Shown piece after piece: positions 27,964-36,070 of a DNA stretch of 64,000 nt. Under the pieces are notes generated by a model. The model saw only the letters and a program-made list of their open reading frames with translations. It was not told where the DNA came from and did no database searches. The stretch is from Liquorilactobacillus oeni DSM 19972 (GTDB lineage: Bacteria; Bacillota; Bacilli; Lactobacillales; Lactobacillaceae). Position 1 is the first letter of the stretch, and every line of letters begins with the position of its first letter. The position numbers and the translations under genes were made by a program. Location of the stretch: positions 1 to 64,000 of the forward strand of contig NZ_AZEH01000034.1 in NCBI RefSeq assembly GCF_001436275.1, given 5' to 3'.

Positions 27964-28479
27964 TCAGCTACAATATTTTTGCTTAGATACAATCTCTACT
28001 GGAATGACCGTTTGAAAAAATTTGAAAACTGTGAAAAATGAATGGTCCGTTTTATAAGATACTTTGCCTGCAAATTCAGCGTTATCAGTTTATTTTCTGC
28101 TCATTTAAACAAATAATTTCTTTGATAGTCATACTTTGTAATTTCTCTAAGCTTCCACAAAAAGTCTAATGCCGGCAGCTTCGACTAAATTTACCACTAG
28201 TAACAGCCTTTAATCCATGCTTAACTTACTTACTTTGACTTGCACACGCCGAACTATTAGAAGAGCATCATCTTCTAATTCTTCTGTCCGATATGTTATG
28301 GGCGCATCTTCAAGTGAAAATGTCCGTAAAAAATTCCTTACAACATCATAAATATAGTTACCAGTTTTGGTTTTAATCGTACATCGTAATTCGCTTCTAA
28401 CTAAGTTTAAATTAATGAAAGAATAAAAAAATCCCCACTTTGCATTTAACAAAGCAAGGAAAGTTAACCACGTTACCAC
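27964..28479 (-). pseudogene. Unidentified gene remnant between manA and the sorbose operon
   Basis: An open frame at 28479-28210 encodes up to 89 residues, with a coding-like part reading NLVRSELRCTIKTKTGNYIYDVVRNFLRTF. Beyond its stop, further coding-like pieces follow on the same strand in other frames, such as HGLKAVTSGKF near 28200 and NAEFAGKVSYKTDHSFFTVF near 28080, ending at a TGA at 27966-27964. I do not recognise the family. It may be a decayed regulator of one of the neighbouring sugar operons; that is a guess from position. Confidence 0.35.
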
Positions 28480-28639
28480 TTTAATTTAATCGGCACTATG
28501 CTAAATCAGATTCAGTAAAAGACCAAACCTTTATCTATTTTTTATACAATTCAACTTTAACTAGGCTACAAAAAATTATTATCTTAATCTTTTTCACAAC
28601 AATAATTAACTTTGAATCAATGCTTGATATAGTCTTAAT

Positions 28640-28816
28640 TTAAAATTGTTGAAAAATTCCGATGAAGACAAGTAATAATCCTGCTAAAATATAAAGATAC
28701 TTAACATTACGACTCGCTTTATTTTGCATTTTTTTAAAATTAATATTTTTAGAAAATAATCCTAAAGAAAGTAGCAATACTCCAATTATCATTGCAATAG
28801 AACTATCGGTCATCAT
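28640..28816 (-). CDS. Small membrane protein at the end of the sorbose PTS operon
   Basis: 58 residues from an ATG at 28816, with GGAAG a few bases upstream and 12 bp after the PTS IID gene. There are two hydrophobic helices (about residues 7-21 and 40-54) joined by a basic loop (KNINFKKMQNKASRNVK). I do not recognise a named family. Its position and ribosome site suggest it is made with the PTS, perhaps as an accessory membrane protein. Confidence 0.6.
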   Translation of the reverse strand: MMTDSSIAMIIGVLLLSLGLFSKNINFKKMQNKASRNVKYLYILAGLLLVFIGIFQQF

Positions 28817-28828
28817 ATCACTTCCAGA

Positions 28829-29677
28829 CTATTTAAGAATTCCAAGCCCATATCCTAATATTCCAAGCCCAAACAGTGCAAAAATCAAGATTATCGGATT
28901 AACTTTTTTCTTCAAAAGGTACATCATCAATAAGGTTAAGCCTAAAGCAGGAAGCCCTGGACAAAGCTGATCAAGTATTTGTTGAAAAGTAGTAACTGTT
29001 GTTTTCCCGCCAGTTGTAGTACGCGAAACCACTAATGGGATATTGATAGTTGTCCATTTTGTAACTAACACCCCCATGATGAATAGTCCCAAAACCGTTG
29101 CACCTTCTGTTAGCTTTGGTAAAAGATTACCTGAGATATCTTTAACGAGTGCTAATCCTCTATCTAAACCTAATTTTAAACCGTACCATTTAAGTCCTAA
29201 ACGGACACCATTAAAAGCAAAGAAGAAGATCAAAGGTCCAAACCAAGACCCCTGAAGTGCTAAGGAAGCACCAAGAGCGGCAAGTATAGGACGCAACGTG
29301 CCCCACATTAAAGGATCTCCTACACCTGCTAACGGTCCCATCAAACCGACTTTTAAACTTTGAATAGTCCCCTCATCAATCTCTTCTCCTTCAGAACGCC
29401 CCTGTTCCATTGCCATAGTAATCCCAACTACTGGACCACAAAATGCAGGTGTAACGTTAAAGAAGGCAAGATGTCTTTTAAGTGCTTTTACCCTTTCTTC
29501 TTTTGATTTGTATACTCTTCTAATAGTTGGAATCATATCAACACAAAACGCAAGTCCATGGATAGTTTCGAAGTTAAAAGAAGCCTGTTGAAAATTTTCA
29601 AATATAAATGTTTGAAAAATATCTTTTTTTGTTAACTTAGTTTTTTCTTTCGCTATCTCCGTTTTCTTGTCTTCCAT
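28829..29677 (-). CDS. sorD: PTS mannose/fructose/sorbose family IID component
   Basis: 282 residues from the ATG at 29677, which has GGAGGACT upstream; an in-frame upstream start lacks one. The sequence has the IID pattern: cytoplasmic N-terminal half with FNFETIHGLAFCVDMIPTIRRVY and GVGDPLMWGTLRPILAALGASLA, then a C-terminal membrane region. With IIC it forms the sugar channel. Order IIA-IIB-IIC-IID and the neighbouring SorE/SorF-like enzymes point to L-sorbose. The next gene downstream is a 58-residue membrane protein. Confidence 0.88.
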   Translation of the reverse strand: MEDKKTEIAKEKTKLTKKDIFQTFIFENFQQASFNFETIHGLAFCVDMIPTIRRVYKSKEERVKALKRHLAFFNVTPAFCGPVVGITMAMEQGRSEGEEIDEGTIQSLKVGLMGPLAGVGDPLMWGTLRPILAALGASLALQGSWFGPLIFFFAFNGVRLGLKWYGLKLGLDRGLALVKDISGNLLPKLTEGATVLGLFIMGVLVTKWTTINIPLVVSRTTTGGKTTVTTFQQILDQLCPGLPALGLTLLMMYLLKKKVNPIILIFALFGLGILGYGLGILK

Positions 29678-29691
29678 AATAAGTCCTCCCT

Positions 29692-30501
29692 TCAATCTTC
29701 AAGTTCATCATCGGCTAAGTCTCCACCTGAATTAGACTGGTTGCTTTCAGCAACAGCTTTCACTGGATGTGCAAACTTAGGATTCAATTGCACATAAAGG
29801 ATTGCAAATATTAAACCTACTATCCCAAAAGCCAGCAAACTCAATTTCAAATATCCGCCAAGCACAAAACCCAAGTAGAAGAAAGGCATTAAATACTTAA
29901 CACTCATCATATTCAAAATCATGGCATATCCAACCACCACGATAAAGCCGCCAGCAACTGTCAGTCCTCCAGTGACAACTTTCGGAAGCGCATCAAGCAT
30001 TGCCTTAACCATATCTGGACTGACAAAAACAGCGACCAATGTTGTGGGAATTGAGACTCTCAAAGCTTGCACAAACAAAGCAGAGAAGTGTAGTATTTCA
30101 ATTGCTCTAAAGTTTGCATTCTCTGCGGCTTTTACTGCAGCATGTTGAAAAGCAACTGTGATTGTACGAGCAAATACTGTTAAAACTTGTCCCGCAGCTG
30201 CTACTGGAAGAGCAATGGCAATCCCTTTCCCGATACTTTGGCCACCGACGATAACCAGAATAGTTGAAATTGTGCTTGCCAAAGCTGAATCAGGAGACTG
30301 GGCAGCACCAATATTCATCCATCCCAAAGCAATTAGTTCCAGTGTCCCCCCTAAAACAAGCCCTTTGGCGGGATCGCCTAAAATAAGTCCCATAATACTG
30401 CAAGCAATTAAGGGACGATGTGTTTGGAATTCATCTAGTACACTTCCACTGCCAACAATTGAAGACCAGATAAAGATCAAAATGATTTGTAATATTGACA
30501 T
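29692..30501 (-). CDS. sorC: PTS mannose/fructose/sorbose family IIC component
   Basis: 269 residues, polytopic membrane protein with FQTHRPLIACSIMGLILGDPAKGLVLGGTLELIALGWMNIG, the conserved IIC entry region. It has about eight hydrophobic segments and an acidic C-terminal tail (NQSNSGGDLADDELED). It lies between IIB (9 bp upstream) and IID (15 bp downstream to its ATG). It forms the translocation path together with IID. Confidence 0.88.
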   Translation of the reverse strand: MSILQIILIFIWSSIVGSGSVLDEFQTHRPLIACSIMGLILGDPAKGLVLGGTLELIALGWMNIGAAQSPDSALASTISTILVIVGGQSIGKGIAIALPVAAAGQVLTVFARTITVAFQHAAVKAAENANFRAIEILHFSALFVQALRVSIPTTLVAVFVSPDMVKAMLDALPKVVTGGLTVAGGFIVVVGYAMILNMMSVKYLMPFFYLGFVLGGYLKLSLLAFGIVGLIFAILYVQLNPKFAHPVKAVAESNQSNSGGDLADDELED

Positions 30502-30509
30502 GGTTTAAC

Positions 30510-31001
30510 TCACCCCTTATATTTTTCGGAAATTTTGTCCATTATATTAACATGGGGATCCGATTCGACAACCTGTAAATCCAATTTGACACCTAATTGA
30601 TCTAGTTGTTTAAAAGCTTTAACATCTTCTTGATCAAGGGAAACCGACTTTGTAATCTGTGTTTTCCCTTCGCTGTATTGCATTCCTCCGATATTTAATT
30701 TCTTCACAGGAACACCGCCTTTTACTAGCTTCAAAGCTTCTGCAGGGTTGGTAAATAGATAAAATATTTTGTCATCTTTATATTTTGAATTATTGAAAAC
30801 AGCAATTGCTTTAGGAACATTTACTATGTTAACTTTCATCCCTGGAGGGCAAGCTTGTTTCAAAAGCGTTTTCCTGATTTCATCTTGATAAACATTTTCG
30901 TCAACAATAATGATCCGATCTGCTGCTGCTTTTTTTGACCATACGGTAGTAACTTGTCCATGAATGAGACGGTCATCTATACGTGCTAATGTAATAATCA
31001 T
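30510..31001 (-). CDS. sorB: PTS mannose/fructose/sorbose family IIB component
   Basis: 163 residues, soluble. RIDDRLIHGQVTTVWSK near the N-terminus contains the phosphorylated histidine (His14). It receives phosphate from IIA and phosphorylates the incoming sugar. It overlaps the IIA gene by 1 bp. In this family L-sorbose is taken up as L-sorbose-1-phosphate. Confidence 0.9.
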   Translation of the reverse strand: MIITLARIDDRLIHGQVTTVWSKKAAADRIIIVDENVYQDEIRKTLLKQACPPGMKVNIVNVPKAIAVFNNSKYKDDKIFYLFTNPAEALKLVKGGVPVKKLNIGGMQYSEGKTQITKSVSLDQEDVKAFKQLDQLGVKLDLQVVESDPHVNIMDKISEKYKG

Positions 31002-31423
31002 TAAAAATCCTCCTCTTCATTTTTTTGTTGCTGCAAAACGTCACTTAATACTTTGGTATAAGATGCACTGTTATCCAAAATGTAATGAACTAATTCAGAA
31101 GTATTCATGTTATCTTTTTGAGTAGCAATCTCAAGACAAATTGGGAGCGACATTCCTGCAATAACATCTGTTACCTTGTGTTGTAAATATAAAGTAGCTG
31201 CTGCATTATAAGGAGTTCCAGAAAAAAGATCAGCAACTACTAAAATTTCTCTAGTTTTATCTAACCTTTGAATAGTATTTTCCAATTTAGCTGTTAATTC
31301 CTGGAGTCCTTCCTTTGGTAAAAAAGTTACTGGATAAAAATCCTCGACCTTGCCGAAAATCATTTCCACTGCATTTTTCATACTGACAGCGGTTTTGTGA
31401 TGCCCTACTAAAATAATATTCAT
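31001..31423 (-). CDS. sorA: PTS mannose/fructose/sorbose family IIA component
   Basis: 140 residues of the EIIA-Man fold. VGHHKTAVSMKNAVEMIFG carries the active-site histidine (residue 9 by alignment with the usual GTHG motif). VVADLFSGTPYNAAA is also conserved. It is a separate protein rather than fused to IIB. It follows the sorbitol-6-phosphate dehydrogenase-like gene by 18 bp. Confidence 0.9.
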   Translation of the reverse strand: MNIILVGHHKTAVSMKNAVEMIFGKVEDFYPVTFLPKEGLQELTAKLENTIQRLDKTREILVVADLFSGTPYNAAATLYLQHKVTDVIAGMSLPICLEIATQKDNMNTSELVHYILDNSASYTKVLSDVLQQQKNEEEDF

Positions 31424-31441
31424 AGTTAGTTACCTGCCTTT

Positions 31442-32239
31442 TTAGCCTCTAGATTTACCACCGGCAACGTTGACCGTAACTCCAGTAATATATCCAGCTT
31501 TATCTGAAAGAAGGAATGCAACAAAGCTTGCAACTTCACTTAACTTGCCGCTTCTGCCTAGAGGTGTTGTCGTAGTACTTTTGTATCCTTCGCGTAATTT
31601 TTCTACTGTTATTCCACGTGTATAGGCCAATGCTTGCTCATAGCTGAGCGTTCTCAAACCTGTTGCTTCCATAATTCCTGGAGCTACGCCGACAACACGT
31701 ACATTGTATTTTCCAAGCTCCTTTGCCCAAGAACGACCTAGACCATTAATTGCTGACTTAGTTCCTGCATAAACGCTTTGCCCTTGTGAACCTTCTAATC
31801 CTGCTTCAGAAGACATATTGACAATTACGCCCTTACCATTTTTAGCTAACACACGTCCAACAGCTTGAGACATCAAGAACACACTTTTTACATTTACAGC
31901 AAAAACCTTTTCAAAAACATTTTCATCAAGTTCATATTTTCCTTTTGGGGCGCTCAAGTCAACGAGTAAACGTGGTAAATTAATTCCTGCATTATTAACT
32001 ACACCGGCCAAACTTCCAAAAGTTTTAACAGCTTCTTGAACAACATTATCTACTTGTTTTGCTGAGGTAACATCTGTTTCCACAAAATGCAGATGATCAT
32101 TTTCAAAATCACCTTTTTTCAAATCAGCATTAACAACATTTGCACCATCGTGAAGTAATTCTTTAATGATTGCTTCCCCAATACCAGAGGACCCACCTGT
32201 TACAATAAACGTTTTGTCCGTTAAATTTAACCAATCCAT
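31442..32239 (-). CDS. sorF: SDR oxidoreductase, sorbitol-6-phosphate 2-dehydrogenase-like
   Basis: 265 residues from an ATG at 32239, with GGGGGT about 7 bp upstream. TGGSSGIG is the cofactor site, NNAG and YAGTK the catalytic region. SorF in L. casei converts D-sorbitol-6-phosphate, made from L-sorbose-1-phosphate by SorE, to fructose-6-phosphate. The insertion LVDLSAPKGKYELDENVFEKVF is typical of this SDR branch. It is the first gene of the minus-strand sorbose PTS operon and is divergent from sorR. Confidence 0.82.
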   Translation of the reverse strand: MDWLNLTDKTFIVTGGSSGIGEAIIKELLHDGANVVNADLKKGDFENDHLHFVETDVTSAKQVDNVVQEAVKTFGSLAGVVNNAGINLPRLLVDLSAPKGKYELDENVFEKVFAVNVKSVFLMSQAVGRVLAKNGKGVIVNMSSEAGLEGSQGQSVYAGTKSAINGLGRSWAKELGKYNVRVVGVAPGIMEATGLRTLSYEQALAYTRGITVEKLREGYKSTTTTPLGRSGKLSEVASFVAFLLSDKAGYITGVTVNVAGGKSRG

Positions 32240-32261
32240 TATTAAAACCCCCAACTTTAAA

Positions 32262-32375
32262 GTATCATTTGTGATAAAAGTTATTTATTTTTACAACTTG
32301 CTTTACGCCTATAGATTAGCCAATAATCATAACAATGTAAACGCTTTTTTATTTTTTTCACATTTGTGATATAAT
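32262..32375. promoter_or_regulatory. Divergent sor control region with two SorR-type operators
   Basis: TTCACATTTGTGAT (32357-32370) abuts a -10-like TATAAT (32370-32375) for the regulator gene. A second site, TATCATTTGTGATA (32262-32275), lies before sorF. A partial cre-like ATGTAAACGCTTTT occurs near 32334. Both operators share the half-site TCACA/TGTGA with two more copies around sorE. Confidence 0.65.
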
Positions 32376-32398
32376 TTATTTTAGAAAGAAGGACGCTT

Positions 32399-33376
32399 AT
32401 GACATATTCAAACTCAAAACAAATTGAACGTCTGATCCAAGTATCGGAATTGTATTACAAGCAAAGTTATTCACAAAAACAAATTTCAGAAATGCTGCAT
32501 ATTCATAGAACAGAAATTAGCCGAATATTAAAAACAGCACGAAAAATAGGTGTCGTTAAAATAACTGTGGCTCCTCCTACAAGTAAAGTTAATGATCAAT
32601 TAGCAGACTTCATTTGTAAAAATTTCAATTTGGAACAAGCAATCATTGTTCCTACCGCAGATAGCAGCGATTACCAAGATGATCTTGAAAGTATTTCAGT
32701 TTATACAAATAACCTTCTTAATGAACTTATCAAGGATAATTCCATCATTGGGATGTCTTGGGGAGAAACACTCAAAAAAGTAATCGAAAATTTTTTCCTC
32801 TCAAAAAAAGCAGAAAATGTTTCAATCGTTCCTTTGATAGGCAGTCCAATGGGTAAACTTGATATTTCATGTCAAGCTAATCACCTTGTTCATCAAATGT
32901 GTAACAAAATTCCTAATTCAAATTTGTTTTCTCTTGATTCTCCGGTTTTTATTAACTCTGAAAAAATCATGCGTGAAATTCTTTCTACAGAGACAAATAG
33001 AAGTACTGTCCAATTATGGGAAAAAATAAATATCGCTTTAGTTGGAATTGGGAGTGCAAAAATGGTAGATAATTACAATTGGAGAGCATTTTATAAAGAA
33101 GAAGGTTCTGAAGGAATATATAAAGATTCTATGGTAGGAGATGTCTTGTCCCAGTCTTTTTCTATAAACGGAGACGAATATCGAGAAGTGTACCCTAATT
33201 TAGTTGGTGCCAGCTTATCACAATTACGGAAAATGAATACGGTTATTGGCGTCGCGGCTGGGGATAGAAAAGTTGAGGCAATTATAGGAGCATTAAGAGA
33301 CAACCTCTTAGACATTTTAATTACCACAGACAAAGTAGCTCGTCAGATAAAACATCTTTCTATTTCACATATGTGA
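32399..33376 (+). CDS. sorR: SorC-family transcriptional regulator of sorbose utilisation
   Basis: 325 residues. An N-terminal helix-turn-helix (YYKQSYSQKQISEMLHIHRTEISRILKTARKIG) is followed by the sugar-phosphate-binding SorC domain (GMSWGETLKKVIENF, LVGIGSAKM, GVAAGDRKVEAIIGALR). The effector is expected to be a sorbose phosphate. Transcribed divergently from the PTS operon and upstream of sorE. Palindromic TTCACATNTGTGAA-like sites lie before it, at its stop codon and before sorE, so it probably controls all three units and itself. Confidence 0.87.
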   Translation: MTYSNSKQIERLIQVSELYYKQSYSQKQISEMLHIHRTEISRILKTARKIGVVKITVAPPTSKVNDQLADFICKNFNLEQAIIVPTADSSDYQDDLESISVYTNNLLNELIKDNSIIGMSWGETLKKVIENFFLSKKAENVSIVPLIGSPMGKLDISCQANHLVHQMCNKIPNSNLFSLDSPVFINSEKIMREILSTETNRSTVQLWEKINIALVGIGSAKMVDNYNWRAFYKEEGSEGIYKDSMVGDVLSQSFSINGDEYREVYPNLVGASLSQLRKMNTVIGVAAGDRKVEAIIGALRDNLLDILITTDKVARQIKHLSISHM

Positions 33377-33472
33377 AATAATATAAATTAGTCTATCAAG
33401 CTTCACACTATGTGCTATTATAATGGCGATAAAAGTTATTTATTACACAAAACCTTATAATCACAAATGTGA
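33361..33472 (+). promoter_or_regulatory. SorR-type operators and promoter before sorE
   Basis: TATTTCACATATGTGAAATA (33361-33380) is a perfect 20-bp palindrome overlapping the end of sorR. A weaker CTTCACACTATGTG (33401) lies just before TATAAT (33419-33424), which lacks a good -35. TCACAAATGTGA (33461-33472) overlaps the leader and the sorE ribosome site. The poor -35 fits activator dependence. Confidence 0.65.
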
Positions 33473-33487
33473 AGGAGCGCTGAAATT

Positions 33488-34726
33488 ATGAAAAGTACTG
33501 GACTTAGAATTTATGGGAAAGAAGATTTACGAGTTGAGGAATTTGAACTTCCAAAAATTAAAGATGATGAAATTTTAGCCACAGTTGTTAGTGATACCAT
33601 GTGTATGTCTTCTTGGAAACTTGCCAAAGAGGGGGAAGACCACAAAAAAACACCTAATGACCTTAAGCATAATCCTGCTTTGATTGGTCATGAATTTGCT
33701 GGCACAATTTTAAAGGTTGGGAAAAAATGGCAAGCAAAATTTACAGTTGGAGAAGATTATGTTGTTCAGCCTAACTTGGCTCGTGATGATACTCCCTTTG
33801 TTCCAGGTTATTCATACCCATATATCGGCGGTGATGCTACTGCAATTGTTATTCCTAATGAAGTTATGGAACTAAACTGTTTAATTCCATTCCATGGTCA
33901 AGCTTACTATGAAGGATCACTTTGCGAGCCCTTAAGTTGCGTTATTGCTGCTTTTGATGCACAATTCCATCTTATTCCCCATACTTATAATCACAAAATG
34001 GGAATCAAAAAAGATGGGAATCTTTTATTGCTTGGTGGTACTGGGCCAATGGGACTTCTTGCAATTGACTATGCTATCCATGCTGATGTAAAGCCAAAAA
34101 CATTAGTTGTAACAGATATTAACCAAGAAAAGTTAGATAGGGCAAAAAAACTTTACCCTTCCGATGAAGTAAAAATGATTTTTGTTAATGTAAACAATCT
34201 TTCAATTGAAGAGCAGAAAAAACTTTTGCTAAATGCAGTCGATAATGAAGGATACGACGATGTTTTTTCGCTAATCAGTGTTTCTCCAATAGTTACGTTG
34301 GCTGGGGAATTACTACGTGCGGATGGCTGTCTAAATCAGTTTGCCGGCCCGGTTAATAAAGATTTTAAAGCGACGCTGAATTTTTATGATGTCCATTACA
34401 ATTTTACTCATGTCGCAGGAACCTCAGGTGGTAATGCTGAAAACGAAGCAAAAGCTGCTGAAATAATTGCAACAGGTAAATTAAATGTGGCAAAAGTTAT
34501 TACTCACGTTTTAGGCTTAAACGCCGCAGCCGAAACTACTTTAAATCAGCCTGAAATAGGTGGCGGTAAAAAATTAACGTATCCTACTAAAAAGTTTGAT
34601 AGGATAGAATTAGCCAAGGTCGACCCACAAACAGAACTTGGGAAAATTCTAGCAAAGCATGATGGTTTATGGTCACCTGAAGCTGAAAAATGGATTCTCA
34701 AGAATAAACCAGATATCACAGAATAA
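33488..34726 (+). CDS. sorE: L-sorbose-1-phosphate reductase-like zinc-type dehydrogenase
   Basis: 412 residues of the medium-chain dehydrogenase superfamily. The CMSSWKLAKEG start of the substrate site, NPALIGHEFAGTILKVGKKW, EPLSCVIAAFDA and the Rossmann LLLGGTGPMGLLAIDYA are visible. The length and SorC-family neighbour match SorE, which reduces L-sorbose-1-phosphate to D-glucitol-6-phosphate with NADPH. AAGGAGCG precedes the ATG. Its own promoter region contains SorR-type operators. A long hairpin follows. Confidence 0.83.
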   Translation: MKSTGLRIYGKEDLRVEEFELPKIKDDEILATVVSDTMCMSSWKLAKEGEDHKKTPNDLKHNPALIGHEFAGTILKVGKKWQAKFTVGEDYVVQPNLARDDTPFVPGYSYPYIGGDATAIVIPNEVMELNCLIPFHGQAYYEGSLCEPLSCVIAAFDAQFHLIPHTYNHKMGIKKDGNLLLLGGTGPMGLLAIDYAIHADVKPKTLVVTDINQEKLDRAKKLYPSDEVKMIFVNVNNLSIEEQKKLLLNAVDNEGYDDVFSLISVSPIVTLAGELLRADGCLNQFAGPVNKDFKATLNFYDVHYNFTHVAGTSGGNAENEAKAAEIIATGKLNVAKVITHVLGLNAAAETTLNQPEIGGGKKLTYPTKKFDRIELAKVDPQTELGKILAKHDGLWSPEAEKWILKNKPDITE

Positions 34727-34774
34727 ATACGCCATTTCTATGCATCCATAAACAACAACTTAATATAGCAAACA

Positions 34775-34854
34775 AAGAGCCGAAGAATATTAGCAGAATT
34801 GCACAGTGGAAAATCATTTCACACAGGTGTAGCTGTTCTTATTCTTTGGCTCTT
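34775..34854. terminator. Long hairpin after sorE
   Basis: AAGAGCCGAAGAATA pairs with TATTCTTTGGCTCTT (one G-U) across a 50-nt interior that can fold a second hairpin. There is no U-tract on the plus strand, so it may be a 3'-end structure rather than a classical terminator. Confidence 0.5.
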
Positions 34855-34870
34855 CAATATCATAATCATG

Positions 34871-35241
34871 TTATAAAAATTCTATTTTTATTCCTTTATC
34901 AGCCAAGTTTTGCAGACATTCTTTCAAATAAATTTCATCGTGTTCCAGATAAATCGGCTGTGTGAGAGCACCGGCTTTATTGCTTGATAAAGCGGACAGG
35001 CTTTGCCGCGATAAGCAGCAGCAAACCACTTCTTATCCGGGTGATAACCACGTCTTTTCATTTCCTCCAGAACTAAAAGATGAAATTGATACAATTTGTA
35101 AGGTGAATGTTTAAAAACATAATTTACAGTTGCATGCGGGCGCCCCCAGCCGTTTCCTCGCAATGCCGCGATTTCGCGATGCTGCCCTAACAATTGCTGT
35201 CGAGGCAGTCTGGTAATTAAGCTTTGATGCCACAAACGCAT
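34871..35241 (-). pseudogene. TIGR02328/Pyr_excise-like protein, frameshifted near its C-terminus
   Basis: The N-terminal 85 residues (MRLWHQSLITRLPRQQLLGQHRE, GNGWGRPHATVNYVFKHSPYKLYQFH) match a conserved family related to pyrimidine-dimer glycosylase (Pyr_excise, TIGR02328). The frame then loses similarity and stops at 34924. The neighbouring frame continues the expected tail (AGALTQPIYLEHDEIYLKECLQ) to a TAA at 34873-34871. One added A in the run near 34985 would restore a protein of about 123 residues. Its ATG overlaps the end of the upstream DUF1722 remnant. Confidence 0.7.
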
Positions 35242-35617
35242 TTATTTCACCTCTTTAAATTGCAAAATCAACTGTGACTTTTTTAAGTAAGAAATTTGGT
35301 ATTTATAAGTCAATTTAGCCAAAAATGGCCCTAATAAATCATTTTGCAGAGATAAATTACTCAAATAGATAAGCTACTGCTGCTTTTCTTCAGCAGTAGC
35401 TATTTTCTTAAAGTATTCCCAAACGTGTTGATAGGCAGTAATTAAAGTTGCTTTAGTCGGTTTTATCAAAGCAGTCTGTTGTAATATTTGCTGATATTCT
35501 TTTTCTTTTATAGGTGTCCAATCATTATTAGCTATTATTTCCCTAATCTGATTGTAAAATAGCTGTGAGTGTAACATAATATTTGTTTTCCGCCCATGAT
35601 TCTTGCCAAGCCAGCAT
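35242..35617 (-). pseudogene. DUF1722 (YbgA-like) remnant with frameshift and in-frame stop
   Basis: An ATG at 35617 with AAGGAG begins LAWQESWAENKYYV; the frame then shifts near 35577 into LHSQLFYNQIREII, consistent with loss of one copy of a 5-bp tandem repeat. The middle part (YQQILQQTALIKPTKATLITAYQHVWEYFKKIATAEEKQQ) resembles DUF1722. An in-frame TAG at 35376-35374 interrupts it, and the frame then stays open (LSNLSLQNDLLGPFLAKLTYKYQISYLKKSQL) to the TAA at 35244-35242. Two lesions of different type suggest true decay. Confidence 0.55.
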
Positions 35618-35711
35618 TTAAATTCTCCTTTTTAAAAATTTTTCTAGTTCTGCTCTTTCAGTTTTAATTTAAGCTCTGTTTATCAGGTTTCTAATTTCAT
35701 TATAGTAAAAA

Positions 35712-35898
35712 AGGGAGCGTGCCAATAGTCGTTAAACTTTGAGCATTAACTGCTAATTACGAACATAGTCCGCATTTGACTATGCGTAATTTGTGGTTAA
35801 GTGGAAAAGACTGACTATTGAAACACGTTGATATGGAATTGTAAAAGAGTCCAAAAAAACTGAGCCAAAACATAAGTTTTGACCCAGTCCTTTTTTAT
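35712..35898 (-). repeat. Dispersed two-module intergenic repeat, copy D (inverted)
   Basis: Read on the minus strand it has the hairpin ACTGGGTCAAAAC/GTTTTGGCTCAGT, the marker CAATAGTCAGTC, and the long arm ending GACTATTGGCACGC. It is nearly full length. It lies between the DUF1722 remnant and the FAD reductase gene. Confidence 0.85.
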
Positions 35899-36070
35899 TT
35901 ACAATATTTAAAGCATCATATTCTAATACTCAAACTTTTCATTTTAAAGTTGACTTACTCCCCAAAAATTACTTGCAATACTAAAGGAGTCTTTACAAGA
36001 AAAAACTTTACAGACACTCTAATTCTGCTTAAATGCTTCAGTTACACTTTGCATAACTATTATTATAAAG

